Positions 34,905 through 44,011 of a stretch of 64,000 bases of DNA are shown piece after piece; the first letter of the stretch is position 1; each line of letters begins with the position of its first letter. The notes beneath the pieces are model-generated. The model had not been told where the DNA came from, made no database searches, and saw nothing but the letters and a program-made list of their open reading frames with translations. Made by a program: the position numbers and the translations under genes. Location of the stretch: assembly GCA_964644525.1 (NCBI GenBank), contig CAZXWC010000001.1:1-64000 (forward strand), read 5' to 3'. The stretch comes from BM714 sp964644525. Its GTDB lineage: Bacteria; Bacillota; Clostridia; Peptostreptococcales; BM714.

Positions 34905-35504
34905 TTAGACGCCTCCTTTTTTAACTGTCCCTTTTTCACTTGCCGCCAACAAATCATTTCTTGCGCATATAGTATTTATGTTTATAGCCTCGCCTCTGCC
35001 TATGAGGTAAATGAGCGTTTTGTCTATTGCCACAATCATCGCCTTGTCCAAATCCAAGAAAGCTATTTTTCTTATTTCTTCCACACCTTCGAAATTTCTC
35101 GAAGCTTCCATCATGTCCGACAGATATATTATCTTCTCAAGCTTGGACATTCCGACTCTTCCAAATGTATGGTTAATTATGGCGTTCAGAATGTCGGAAT
35201 CGTCTATTCCATATTCTTTCTCGGCAATTCTTGCCCCGACTATACCATGATAAAGATTTAAAGAATCGCATACAGAAAGATTATCATCATACAGATTTTC
35301 ATTTTCTATATGCGTTAGCATTTCTTCATCTGAAAAATTTTTAGCATAATCATGAAATAGTGCAGCAGTTTCTGCTTTTTCCTTCGAAACTCCGTGGACT
35401 TCTGCCAGCTCAACAGCCACATTCAGAACACCCATAACATGGTCAAACCTGGTTTTTTTCAAATTCCCGCTTAACCATTTTACAACATCTTTGCGCTTAA
35501 ACAT
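34905..35504 (-). CDS. yqeK: HD-domain protein YqeK (symmetrical Ap4A hydrolase type)
   Basis: 199 residues. The HD motif is in ETAALFHDYAKNFS, with a preceding metal His in RFDHVMGV and further ligands in YHGIVGARIA and AIINHTFGR. YqeK hydrolyses diadenosine tetraphosphate to ADP. It overlaps nadD by eight bases and is followed by rsfS, the conserved nadD-yqeK-rsfS order of Firmicutes. Confidence 0.93.
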   Translation of the reverse strand: MFKRKDVVKWLSGNLKKTRFDHVMGVLNVAVELAEVHGVSKEKAETAALFHDYAKNFSDEEMLTHIENENLYDDNLSVCDSLNLYHGIVGARIAEKEYGIDDSDILNAIINHTFGRVGMSKLEKIIYLSDMMEASRNFEGVEEIRKIAFLDLDKAMIVAIDKTLIYLIGRGEAININTICARNDLLAASEKGTVKKGGV

Positions 35505-36156
35505 CCTTGCTCTCCGAATACAATCCGCTCTTCATTATATAGTGTTCCACCGCTTCAGGAAGCAAATATTTTATCGGCCTGTTGCAAGCGATTCTATTCC
35601 TTATGTCCGTGGATGAAATGTCCACAGCCGATACCGTCATGGTCTGAATATCGGCGGAATAGGTGTTTTTATAATACTCTATCATAAAAGACATGTTGCT
35701 ATTTGTCACACCGGGTCTTGTGGCTGCTATGAATTTGCACATCTTAAGCAATTCAGCCGGTTCTTTCCATGATTCGATTGTATTTATTGCATCCGCCCCG
35801 ATTATGAAATAAAACTCCACGTTTTTATCGATGTATTTTTTCTTTAGTTGCCTCATGGTCTCAATTGTATACGAAACTTCCTTCTTGTCTATCTCGAAGC
35901 GCGAAACATCCAAGTATGGATTGGTCATCGTGGCAAGCAAAATCATTAAATATCGATGTTCTCCCTTTGTTATTCTGAGTCCCCTCTTGTGTGGGGGTAT
36001 CCCAACTGGAACGAAGATAACCTTGTCAAGATTATAGTTTTGCCTAATCTGTTCAGCTATAACAAGATGTCCATAATGAATGGGATCGAATGTGCCACCC
36101 ATTATGCCTATTTTGTATTTTTTATCGTCCTCCAGCACCAATTGATTTTTAAACAT
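35497..36156 (-). CDS. nadD: Nicotinate-nucleotide adenylyltransferase NadD
   Basis: 219 residues. The nucleotidyltransferase motif GIMGGTFDPIHYGHL is near the N-terminus, and the C-terminal motif VSAVDISSTDIRNRI (I-S-S-T-x-I-R) completes the site. It makes deamido-NAD+ from NaMN and ATP. A 12-15 residue N-terminal extension (Q-L-V-L-E-D-D-K-K) precedes the core; GGAGG is five bases before the ATG, so this start is preferred. Confidence 0.95.
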   Translation of the reverse strand: MFKNQLVLEDDKKYKIGIMGGTFDPIHYGHLVIAEQIRQNYNLDKVIFVPVGIPPHKRGLRITKGEHRYLMILLATMTNPYLDVSRFEIDKKEVSYTIETMRQLKKKYIDKNVEFYFIIGADAINTIESWKEPAELLKMCKFIAATRPGVTNSNMSFMIEYYKNTYSADIQTMTVSAVDISSTDIRNRIACNRPIKYLLPEAVEHYIMKSGLYSESKDV

Positions 36157-36195
36157 TCAATCCTCCGCGAAAAATAAATTTTCTAATGAAAAAGT

Positions 36196-36483
36196 CTACG
36201 GCAGTTCAATGGTCTTATTATCTTTTGATTCTCTGTATATAACGAATTTCCTTCCTATCGACTGTACGAATTCCGCTTTCAATGCTTCTGCGGCTTCATT
36301 TGCAGCTTCCTTTGCCGATAATTGGCAATTTTCAAGCACATGCACTTTTACAATCTCTCTCGCTTCAAGAATTTGATCCAATTGAAGCAAAACCGCATCG
36401 CTTATCCCTTCTTTTCCTATCTGAGCTTTTGTCGCAAGCCCGTTGGCCATGGCTTTAAGATAACTTCTTTGTTTGCCAGTCAT
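36196..36483 (-). CDS. yhbY: YhbY-type CRM-domain RNA-binding protein
   Basis: 95 residues. CRM-domain features: LKAMANGLATKAQIGKEG (the G-x-x-G loop region), AREIVKVHVLENC, and the C-terminal VQSIGRKFVIYR. It associates with pre-50S ribosomal particles. It lies between obg and nadD, as in many Firmicutes. GGGGGTG precedes the start. Confidence 0.93.
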   Translation of the reverse strand: MTGKQRSYLKAMANGLATKAQIGKEGISDAVLLQLDQILEAREIVKVHVLENCQLSAKEAANEAAEALKAEFVQSIGRKFVIYRESKDNKTIELP

Positions 36484-36495
36484 TCATACACCCCC

Positions 36496-37782
36496 TCAAT
36501 CAATGTAATCGAATTCATATCCCTCTATTTCAATTGTCGAACCGTCTTCTGCTCCCATTTTTTTCAATTCTTCAAAAATGCCCTTGTTTTTTAATATTCC
36601 CTGAAATCTCTGTACCGAATCCCAATCTTCGAAATTGGTTGATTTCATAAGTTTTTCAACCGAATATCCCGTAATCCTGAATGTTTTATTTGTTTTTTCT
36701 ATTTTCCAGTCTTGTTCCCTCTTTTTATATCTGTAAACCTTGTGGTCTTCCTTGTCTTGCTGATCGTTCACCTTTTCCACAGTTTGAATTTTGTCCAACA
36801 TGCCGGTTACAGCTTTCATTAACCCATCCAAACCGTCACTCGAAGCAGCTGAAATGAAAAACACCTCGTATCCCCTGCTTTCCATTTCTTTTCGGAAAGT
36901 GTCCATGCAGGCCGGATCATCGGCCAAATCAGTCTTGTTGCCTACCACAATCTGTTTTTTGGCAGCCAAATCAATCGAATAGGACTTAAGTTCATCATTG
37001 ATCATTTCGAAGTCATTTACGGGATTTCGCCCTTCAGAGCCCGATATGTCTACGACATGGACAAGGAGCCTGGTCCTTTCTATATGCCTTAAAAAATCAT
37101 GCCCCAAGCCTGTGCCCTCATGGGCCCCTTCAATAAGCCCGGGTATGTCAGCCAATGCGAAACTTTTACCCTTCACAGCTTCTACAACTCCCAAATTCGG
37201 ATGAATCGTAGTAAAATGATAATTGGCTATTTTGGGTTTGGCTTTCGAGACCTTGGAAAGGATAGTCGATTTCCCTACATTTGGCAAACCTATCAAGCCG
37301 ACCTCTGCAAGAAGCTTAAGTTCTAGTAGAAGAATTTTTTCATCTCCAGGATCGCCTGCTTCGGCAAAATTTGGGGCTTGGCGTATCGAACTCTTGTATC
37401 TTGTATTACCGTTTCCGCCATTACCGCCTCTTGCTATTACTACAGATTGTCCTTTTTCCACAAGGTCTGCAATTATAAGATTCGTTTCCGCATCCTTGAC
37501 CACTGTTCCTGGCGGAACATTCAAGGTTAAATGGCGGCCGTTCTTGCCGGACATTTTCTTTTTCCTGCCATCTTCTCCATTTTCCGCACTGTACTTTGTC
37601 TTATAGCGAAAATCCATAAGCGTTTTCATTCCGTCGTCGACTTGAAATACTATATTTCCTCCATTTCCTCCATCTCCGCCGTCAGGTCCTCCGTCAGGAA
37701 CATATTTTTCCCGCCTGAAAGAGACCGCTCCGTTTCCACCATTTCCTGCCCTTACCGAAATTTTTGCCTCATCTATAAACAT
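36496..37782 (-). CDS. obg: GTPase ObgE/CgtA
   Basis: 428 residues from the ATG giving MFIDEAKISVRAGNGGNG. The Gly-rich Obg fold (about 1-158), the G domain with GLPNVGKSTI, DIPGLIEGAHEGTGLG and NKTDLAD, and a C-terminal OCT domain (about 340-428) are all present. It acts in 50S assembly and stress signalling. A ten-residue upstream in-frame extension is rejected. It follows rpmA after a terminator. Confidence 0.97.
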   Translation of the reverse strand: MFIDEAKISVRAGNGGNGAVSFRREKYVPDGGPDGGDGGNGGNIVFQVDDGMKTLMDFRYKTKYSAENGEDGRKKKMSGKNGRHLTLNVPPGTVVKDAETNLIIADLVEKGQSVVIARGGNGGNGNTRYKSSIRQAPNFAEAGDPGDEKILLLELKLLAEVGLIGLPNVGKSTILSKVSKAKPKIANYHFTTIHPNLGVVEAVKGKSFALADIPGLIEGAHEGTGLGHDFLRHIERTRLLVHVVDISGSEGRNPVNDFEMINDELKSYSIDLAAKKQIVVGNKTDLADDPACMDTFRKEMESRGYEVFFISAASSDGLDGLMKAVTGMLDKIQTVEKVNDQQDKEDHKVYRYKKREQDWKIEKTNKTFRITGYSVEKLMKSTNFEDWDSVQRFQGILKNKGIFEELKKMGAEDGSTIEIEGYEFDYID

Positions 37783-37801
37783 ATTTCCACCCTCTAACGA
37801 T

Positions 37802-37832
37802 AAAAAGCCCATACCTCATAAAGGGCATGGGC
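37802..37832 (-). terminator. Terminator or attenuator between rpmA and obg
   Basis: Minus-strand stem GCCCATGCC / GGTATGGGC (9 bp, one G-U), loop CTTTATGA, then TTTTT. It probably lowers obg transcription relative to the rplU-prp-rpmA genes. Confidence 0.8.
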
Positions 37833-37839
37833 CATTTTT

Positions 37840-38136
37840 CTATTGAACGTCAACACTTGCCGGATAAACACTAGCCTGTTTTCGATCCTTGCCTTTTCGT
37901 TCGAACTTTATAATCCCGTCAGCCTTTGCAAATAGCGTATCATCCCCGCCTCTGCCGACATTCAAACCCGCATGGATTTTAGTGCCTCTCTGTCTGACCA
38001 GAATGCTTCCAGCGCTCACAAATTGTCCATCAGCCCTTTTGACGCCTAATCTCTTTGATTCACTGTCTCTACCGTTCTTCGAAGAACCGACACCCTTCTT
38101 ACTTGAGAAAAGTTGGAGATTCATTTTAATCATCAT
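37840..38136 (-). CDS. rpmA: 50S ribosomal protein L27 with cleavable N-terminus
   Basis: 98 residues. The start MMIKMNLQLFSSKKGVGSSK contains the Firmicute pre-sequence (L-Q-x-F then S/A), which the Prp protease encoded next door removes so that the mature N-terminus can reach the peptidyl-transferase centre. The rest (KRLGVKRADGQFV, GSILVRQRGTKIHAG) is canonical L27. AAGGAGGTG precedes the ATG; overlaps prp by 11 bases. Confidence 0.97.
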   Translation of the reverse strand: MMIKMNLQLFSSKKGVGSSKNGRDSESKRLGVKRADGQFVSAGSILVRQRGTKIHAGLNVGRGGDDTLFAKADGIIKFERKGKDRKQASVYPASVDVQ

Positions 38137-38470
38137 AATCGTCGCACCTCCTTATACGAATATTTACATAATCGGGATAGCTTTCAGCAACGCTTTCATA
38201 TCCCACATAAACTGTTTTCATTATTGTCGCCACTCTTTGCTTTTCATCAAGCGGCAACTTCTTCGGAACCATGCATCTAAGATAGCCTTCCGCCACATCG
38301 TATTCAAAATCAATGCCGGTAAGTTCTCCAAGAGCGTTTACCGCTGTCTGAGCGAGAACAGAAACGCTTGCGCAAACTATGTCCCTGCCGTATTCATCAC
38401 TTTCAGCGTGTCCGGAAACTTCAAACCCCATGATTTCAGTATCTTTTCTAAAAACCATTATTTCTATCAT
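38126..38470 (-). CDS. prp: Ribosomal-processing cysteine protease Prp
   Basis: 114 residues (YsxB family). The catalytic His lies in VSGHAESDEYG and the Cys in DIVCASVSVLAQTAVNAL. It cleaves the N-terminal extension of L27. Encoded between rplU and rpmA, the standard Firmicute position. Confidence 0.95.
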   Translation of the reverse strand: MIEIMVFRKDTEIMGFEVSGHAESDEYGRDIVCASVSVLAQTAVNALGELTGIDFEYDVAEGYLRCMVPKKLPLDEKQRVATIMKTVYVGYESVAESYPDYVNIRIRRCDDYDD

Positions 38471-38488
38471 GACGTTGTTCCAACTTCC

Positions 38489-38800
38489 TTACGCGTTGAT
38501 TGCGTCAATTTTGACTTTTGTATACGGCTGTCTATGTCCTTGCTTCTTTCTATAATCCTTTTTGGCTTTATACTTGTAAACGATGACTTTCGGTCCCTTG
38601 CCTTGCTCAAGAACCGTTGCATCAACCGAAACTCCTTCAACATAAGGTTTTCCAAATGAAACTTCGCCTTCATTGGAAAAAGCGAGAATTTTTTCGAAAT
38701 TTATCTTTCCGCCTTCCAATTCATTGAGTTTTTCGATGAAAAGCGTATCGCCTTCCTGTACTCGGTATTGTTTTCCACCTGTTTCAATAATTGCATACAT
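38489..38800 (-). CDS. rplU: 50S ribosomal protein L21
   Basis: 103 residues from the ATG giving MYAIIETGGKQYRVQEGD, the L21 signature; the C-terminus RKKQGHRQPYTKVKI is also typical. AGGAGGTG precedes it. First gene of rplU-prp-rpmA; a structured leader and a good promoter lie upstream. Confidence 0.97.
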   Translation of the reverse strand: MYAIIETGGKQYRVQEGDTLFIEKLNELEGGKINFEKILAFSNEGEVSFGKPYVEGVSVDATVLEQGKGPKVIVYKYKAKKDYRKKQGHRQPYTKVKIDAINA

Positions 38801-38817
38801 TCCTTGTACACCTCCTC

Positions 38818-38888
38818 TAAACAATCTCGCCGAAGTCAGGTGGCAAAAGCTCTTAATACCTGATCCGTGCGGTTCTCCGTGCTAATGC
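38818..38888 (-). promoter_or_regulatory. Probable L21 leader (autoregulatory mRNA structure)
   Basis: About 75 bases between promoter and Shine-Dalgarno with short pairable segments (CACGGAGAACCGC; TCAGGT..ACCTGA) resembling the Firmicute ribosomal protein L21 leader by position and general composition. Identification is tentative and needs a covariance-model search. Confidence 0.5.
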
Positions 38889-38917
38889 ATAATACCATAC
38901 ATTCAGCACATAATCAA
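38889..38917 (-). promoter_or_regulatory. Promoter of rplU-prp-rpmA
   Basis: TTGATT (38912-38917), exactly 17 bases, TATTAT (38889-38894) on the minus strand. Confidence 0.65.
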
Positions 38918-38946
38918 CAAAACGATTATATCACAAACTTCTCCAT

Positions 38947-40338
38947 TTATAAATAGATGATTTCAAATTCTCCCGCCTTCATTTCCTTGTTTATTCTTAT
39001 TTTAACACACTGTCCGTATCTTTCTCCAGCAATAGCTTCATAATCAATTTTCTCCAGCCATGAAGCCATTTGACAATCTGTGCAAAGCTCCAATTTTTTC
39101 ATTGATGTTTCAGATTTTATTCTGGCCAGTTCCTTCTCTATTTTTCCCAAAGTATAGGCGGGTTTCTCAAACGTCTCTTCCCGCATATGAAATCTTCTCG
39201 ATGAAAGGCCCTTTTTCTCCCTGGACATTTCAAGAAGACCTGCTTTTGTAAATCCATAAATATCAAATTTGCGATTGTCGTATTTTTCAAAAATACCGAC
39301 CATTATTTCACATATCTCTTCCTGAACTCTTTTGTCCGCATCCAAAAAATCGATAAGTATCATGCCCGAAAGATTTCTAAGCATTATTTGCCTCGCAGCT
39401 TCAACGGCAGCTTCACTATTTGTTATATTTACGAAGCCTCCACTTGCACTTTTTGCAGAATTCACATCTATAGATGTGAGGGCCTCGGTCTCTTCAATTA
39501 TTATGTTTCCTCCACTTTCCAGCCATATTTTTTTCTTCACAGATTCTTCCAGCGCCTTGCCGGTAGAATAAAACGAAAAGGTGTCCCATCCATCCGAGAT
39601 ATCCCGCAATTCGCAAATATCACCACTTATTCCCAAACACGACCCCAAAACATTTTCCATGTCATCAACACAATCGAAAACAATTTTGTCTATTCCCCTG
39701 TATGAATTGTTTATTACTTTTTCGACTGCAAAATCAGCACCCTTGTATATCCTTTTGGGGGCTCTTGCATAAGTCTTTTGTACACAAACATCTTTCCATT
39801 TAGCTTGCAACTTTCTGTAATCTTTCTTTATGGCCTCATTCGAAAGTGTTTCCGCATGGGTCCTTATTATCATTCCGCAGGGTTCTTTATGCATTTCATA
39901 AGCCAATTCCTTCAGCCGCCTTATTGATTTTGCCTTTACAACTTTATTTGAAACCGCAATCCTGTTCTTGTCATCGTCATAAAAAACCAATCCATCCCCC
40001 TGTACGCTTAGCTTTCCTGTCAATTTAGGGCCCTTTCCGCCTATAGCTCCTTTTTTTATCTGAACAGCTATTTCATCTCCTGATTTTATCAACTCGGAAA
40101 TTCTACCCTTGCCATAACCGCCCTTTATTTCGTCCTTTTGCAAATATCCGTTTCTGTTCAATCCAATATCCACAAATGCCGCCTGCATAGAATCGAGAAC
40201 CTTTTCAACCCTTCCCATATAAATATCGCCTATTCCACCCTCTTGCCCTTCTGAAATCTCCAATTTGTAAACCGTATCGTCAAAAATAACTGCAGCTCTC
40301 TTCATGCTGCCAATTGTGTTGAAAACAATTACATTCAT
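38947..40338 (-). CDS. rng: Ribonuclease E/G family protein
   Basis: 463 residues, RNase G size. An S1-like domain with GDIYMGRVEKVLDSMQAAFVDIG comes first. The catalytic region has TSIDVNSAKSASGG and ILIDFLDADKRVQEE, the two acidic Mg-binding sites, and a Zn-link cysteine pair appears in LCTDCQ. It processes 5' ends of rRNA and other RNAs. Its start overlaps the DUF2344 gene stop (ATGA). Confidence 0.93.
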   Translation of the reverse strand: MNVIVFNTIGSMKRAAVIFDDTVYKLEISEGQEGGIGDIYMGRVEKVLDSMQAAFVDIGLNRNGYLQKDEIKGGYGKGRISELIKSGDEIAVQIKKGAIGGKGPKLTGKLSVQGDGLVFYDDDKNRIAVSNKVVKAKSIRRLKELAYEMHKEPCGMIIRTHAETLSNEAIKKDYRKLQAKWKDVCVQKTYARAPKRIYKGADFAVEKVINNSYRGIDKIVFDCVDDMENVLGSCLGISGDICELRDISDGWDTFSFYSTGKALEESVKKKIWLESGGNIIIEETEALTSIDVNSAKSASGGFVNITNSEAAVEAARQIMLRNLSGMILIDFLDADKRVQEEICEIMVGIFEKYDNRKFDIYGFTKAGLLEMSREKKGLSSRRFHMREETFEKPAYTLGKIEKELARIKSETSMKKLELCTDCQMASWLEKIDYEAIAGERYGQCVKIRINKEMKAGEFEIIYL

Positions 40339-41054
40339 TGAATCTCACCCTCTGAAGCCGTTTTTTCTAAAGAAATCGGTCCGCTTTCATCATTTGACAA
40401 AAGATCTATCCTAAAAACATTCACCTTGCGAGGATCAATATCCCAACCTGTTTTCTCACCCAGCCCCTTCAGCAGAAAAAGAGGATTAAGATTTCCTCTA
40501 CTCCCTGCGCTCAAAAGAACTTTGAGAACTATTTGATTGTTTTCAAAGTTCACTATTTCACAGTCATGTATATCATCTTTAAGGTTTTTTTCAACAATCT
40601 TGCCTGACTTTGTTCGCTTTTGCGCTGGAATCGGCCCCGATTCAAGTATTTTTCCAAGCTGTAAAATAGAATCTTTATTTTTGACTTCATCAAACGGAAA
40701 ATCAATTTTAAACTCCGAATAGTCAACCAGGCTCATCAGCGATTTGGCTTTTATATTCACATATCCTCCGGCAATTACATTGAGCCCGTCCGGGAGAGAC
40801 AAATTGATCTTTTCTATAAATTCATCAATAGCAAGAGCTTCTGTCAATTCAACATCTATATACTCACCCATACTTGAAAAACCTACAGAAGAAGGCAGGG
40901 CAAAACTCATTTTAGGATGGGGGTTGAATCCCTCAGTGTATTTTAGGGGAATTTCGATTCTCCTGAACGCCCTTTCAAAAACCTTTATCATTTCCAAATG
41001 CCCAAGGTACTTGACCCTGCCCTTTTTTTCATATCTCGCTCTTATCCTATACAT
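40335..41054 (-). CDS. DUF2344 / TIGR03936 radical-SAM-associated protein
   Basis: 239 residues from the ATG six bases after GGGGTG; an earlier GTG is part of that site. Motifs R-x-R-Y-E-K-K-G-R-V-K-Y-L-G-H-L-E and the GFNPHPKMSFALPSS segment are diagnostic. The family always accompanies a TIGR03960 radical-SAM protein (here the next gene upstream, overlapping eight bases), sometimes fused. Function unknown; linked to RNase G and L21 in Clostridia. Confidence 0.9.
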   Translation of the reverse strand: MYRIRARYEKKGRVKYLGHLEMIKVFERAFRRIEIPLKYTEGFNPHPKMSFALPSSVGFSSMGEYIDVELTEALAIDEFIEKINLSLPDGLNVIAGGYVNIKAKSLMSLVDYSEFKIDFPFDEVKNKDSILQLGKILESGPIPAQKRTKSGKIVEKNLKDDIHDCEIVNFENNQIVLKVLLSAGSRGNLNPLFLLKGLGEKTGWDIDPRKVNVFRIDLLSNDESGPISLEKTASEGEIQ

Positions 41055-42879
41055 TGCACGCACCCCTGTAATTTGTCAAAATGCCGCAGTTGCAGCATCC
41101 CTGCCTGCAATCCGGTGTCAATTGGCCGCTTTTGGCTTTTTCATTTTCAGATTCAAGAAATCCCTTGTCTATTCCCGCGCTTATATGGTCCCATGGCAGA
41201 GCTTGCCCGTAATCGGAAATCCTGTTTGCATATGCAAGCGGATCCAGCCCCGATTCCTTCATTGCTTTTATCCATTTGTCATAATCGAAGTAATCGCTCC
41301 AACTATCGAACTTGCATCCCGAAAGCCAAGCCCTGTGCAACACATCACAAAGCCTTCTGTCGCCTCTTGAGAAAACCGATTCCATGAAACTGGTTTCGGA
41401 GTCGTGATAGTTGAATTGAATAGCCTTCTCGCGTTTGAACATTTTTTTCAAATGCATGTGCTTCTCGTTGAAGACTGAAGGCTGGTCCTGGCCTTCCCAC
41501 TGGAAAGGCGTAAACGCTTTTGGCACAAAATTCGAAACGCTTACCGTTATCCTCGGCTTCCTTCTTCTTTTCTCCTTCGGCATTCTATAATATGCCTCTA
41601 CAACTTTTTTTGCCAGGTCATAAATTCCGTCCAGATCTTCCTTGGTCTCTGTAGGCAGTCCTATCATAAAATACAGTTTTACCGTATCCCATCCAAGGTC
41701 GAATGCGTTTACAACAGATTCCATAAGGTCCTTTTCGGCAATCCCCTTATTGATTACATCCCTCATCCTTTGGGTTCCGGCTTCAGGAGCAAAAGTCAAT
41801 CCCGTTTTTCTGACCGATTGTATTCTTTCAAGGATTTCTATAGGAAAACTGTCAAGCCTCAAGGACGGAAGTGAAATCCCCACTTTTTCCCTTTCATAAT
41901 GGTCAAGCAGCATTTCAACCAGAGGCCTTATTTGGGAGTGGTCGCTTGTGCTTAAAGAAGCGAGAGAAATCTCCTCGTATCCTGTGTTTTTAATGATATT
42001 TTCTGTTATTTCAGCGATTTTGCCTACACTTCTTTCCCTCACAGGCCGATATACCATTCCCGCATGGCAGAATCTGCATCCTCTTGTACATCCCCTGAAA
42101 ATCTCTACTACAGCCCTGTCGTGAACCGCGTCGGCATAAGGCATTATCTGCCTGTCCGGAAAATACGATTCGTCAAGATCCATCACCATGTTCTTTTTTA
42201 CGACAGAAGGAGCTTCTTTTTCAATCGGTTTCGTCTCCATATATATACCGTCTTTGTAAACAGGCTCATAAAAGGAAGGCAGGTATATGCCGGGAATGTC
42301 TGTGATTTTTTTCAAGAAGTCTTTTTTTGATGTTTTTTCAGCCTTGTGGGTTTTAAACCTTTTTATGAATTCTGGCAGAATGTCCTCCGCATCGCCAATA
42401 AAAACAATATCAACAAAGTCGGCAACAGGCTCGGGATTGAAAGCGCATGGGCCTCCGGCTATTACGATGGGGTGGGAATCGTCCCTGTCTTTTGCAAAAA
42501 CCGGCAAATTCGCCAAATCCATCATGTTTAGTATGTTTGAATAACTCATTTCATATTGCAAGGTGAATCCTATAATGTCCAATTCGCCGGCAGGAGTCCT
42601 CGATTCCATTGTAAACAATGGCGTTTTGCTTTCTTTCATAGCATTCTCCATGTCTGGCCATGGAGCAAAAAGCCGTTCACAATACACATCTTCCATATCA
42701 TTGAGCAAAAAATACAATATCTGAAGCCCCATGAAGGACATCCCCACTTCATACACGTCTGGAAAGGCAAACCCGAAACGTACTTGCCCTCCCGTTATTT
42801 CCTTGTTTACTGAATTGACTTCCCCGCCGATGTATCGGCTCGGCTTTTCAACCTGTTTCAATAGATAATCTATTTGCAT
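41047..42879 (-). CDS. TIGR03960 family radical SAM protein with B12-binding-like N-terminus
   Basis: 610 residues, starting at the ATG six bases after GGAGG. The N-terminal half has a cobalamin-binding-like Rossmann region (FAFPDVYEVGMSFMGLQILY), the middle holds the radical-SAM motif CTRGCRFCHAG, and the C-terminus has a Cys-rich end (CRQGCCNCGI). Substrate unknown. The invariable partnership with DUF2344 suggests an RNA- or ribosome-related modification, but that is inference. Confidence 0.9.
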   Translation of the reverse strand: MQIDYLLKQVEKPSRYIGGEVNSVNKEITGGQVRFGFAFPDVYEVGMSFMGLQILYFLLNDMEDVYCERLFAPWPDMENAMKESKTPLFTMESRTPAGELDIIGFTLQYEMSYSNILNMMDLANLPVFAKDRDDSHPIVIAGGPCAFNPEPVADFVDIVFIGDAEDILPEFIKRFKTHKAEKTSKKDFLKKITDIPGIYLPSFYEPVYKDGIYMETKPIEKEAPSVVKKNMVMDLDESYFPDRQIMPYADAVHDRAVVEIFRGCTRGCRFCHAGMVYRPVRERSVGKIAEITENIIKNTGYEEISLASLSTSDHSQIRPLVEMLLDHYEREKVGISLPSLRLDSFPIEILERIQSVRKTGLTFAPEAGTQRMRDVINKGIAEKDLMESVVNAFDLGWDTVKLYFMIGLPTETKEDLDGIYDLAKKVVEAYYRMPKEKRRRKPRITVSVSNFVPKAFTPFQWEGQDQPSVFNEKHMHLKKMFKREKAIQFNYHDSETSFMESVFSRGDRRLCDVLHRAWLSGCKFDSWSDYFDYDKWIKAMKESGLDPLAYANRISDYGQALPWDHISAGIDKGFLESENEKAKSGQLTPDCRQGCCNCGILTNYRGACNV

Positions 42880-42900
42880 TGCCATCCTCCATAATACTTT

Positions 42901-44007
42901 CTAAAATTTAATTTTCTTCCTTCTGACTGAAATTCCCAACACAATGCCAATCGCCGCCATGCTTATTATGAGAGAGCTTCCTCCGTAGCTCATGAAGGGA
43001 AGCGTAACACCTGTTACAGGCATCACTCCCATTGTCATTCCTATGTTTTGAATGATTTGATAAAGAAACATCGATATTACCCCGGACACAACCAATGTGC
43101 CGTATACATCTTTTGAATTCTTTGCTACGCTGAACATTCTGTAAAGCAAAAGAAAATAAAGAATTATCAGGCAGGCTCCCCCAACAAAACCAAGCTCCTC
43201 AACCAAAACCGCAAAGATGAAATCCGTTTCCTGCACGGGCAAAAAATCATATCTTGTCTGCGTTCCCATGAAAAGGCCTTTCCCTGAAAGCTGACCCGAT
43301 CCTATTGTGATTTTGGATTGCCTGACTTGGTAATTTCCCGGCAAGTCCGTATTGGAAGGATTTAGAAAAGCGTCTATCCTTCTCTTTTGGTGGTCTCCCA
43401 TAAACCTGTATGCAACAGGAACCATGGCAATTCCCAATGCACCTCCTGCAATGAAATATTTCCAAGGCATTCCGGCAATAAAGAGCATGCCAAGCGTTAT
43501 AACTACGAATACCAACGCTGTTCCCAAATCCGGTTGCAACAATATAATAAATATGAATGGAAGCGGAAAAAGAAGCGAAATCGCAATCTCCATTATATTG
43601 TCGATTTTACCATAACGGCTTTCAAGAAATTTTCCATAAGATAATATAAAACCTATCTTTGCAAGTTCGGACGTCTGTATATCTATGGGTCCTATGTCTA
43701 TCCAACTCCTAGCTCCGCCTCTTACCGCGCCAAGACCGGGAATATAAACAAGGAGCAACATGAATATGGACAATACGTATACGACCTTGTACAAATCCCC
43801 TAAATAGTTGTAATCGATTATAAGCATAACTATCATTATTGCAATACCCAGGCAAAAAGCTATTGTCTGAATTTTTATTTGTCTGGTAAGCCCATTTTCA
43901 GCATAATGAGTCGCACTGGCAATCATTATGACTCCCAAGGCAATTATGGACACCATTGTCACAAAAAGAGTCCAATCGAAATGCTTTAGCATTTTTCTTT
44001 CAAGCAT
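42901..44007 (-). CDS. rodA: Rod-shape peptidoglycan glycosyltransferase RodA (SEDS family)
   Basis: 368 residues from the ATG after GGAGTGA; a longer start would overlap mrdA by 65 bases. About ten transmembrane helices. SEDS signatures: GARSWIDIGPIDIQTSELAKIGFIL, the catalytic Asp region LLQPDLGTALV, and the C-terminal TGVTLPFMSYGGSSLI. It polymerises lipid II with PBP2 in the elongasome. Immediately follows mrdA. Confidence 0.95.
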   Translation of the reverse strand: MLERKMLKHFDWTLFVTMVSIIALGVIMIASATHYAENGLTRQIKIQTIAFCLGIAIMIVMLIIDYNYLGDLYKVVYVLSIFMLLLVYIPGLGAVRGGARSWIDIGPIDIQTSELAKIGFILSYGKFLESRYGKIDNIMEIAISLLFPLPFIFIILLQPDLGTALVFVVITLGMLFIAGMPWKYFIAGGALGIAMVPVAYRFMGDHQKRRIDAFLNPSNTDLPGNYQVRQSKITIGSGQLSGKGLFMGTQTRYDFLPVQETDFIFAVLVEELGFVGGACLIILYFLLLYRMFSVAKNSKDVYGTLVVSGVISMFLYQIIQNIGMTMGVMPVTGVTLPFMSYGGSSLIISMAAIGIVLGISVRRKKIKF

Positions 44008-44011
44008 TAAA

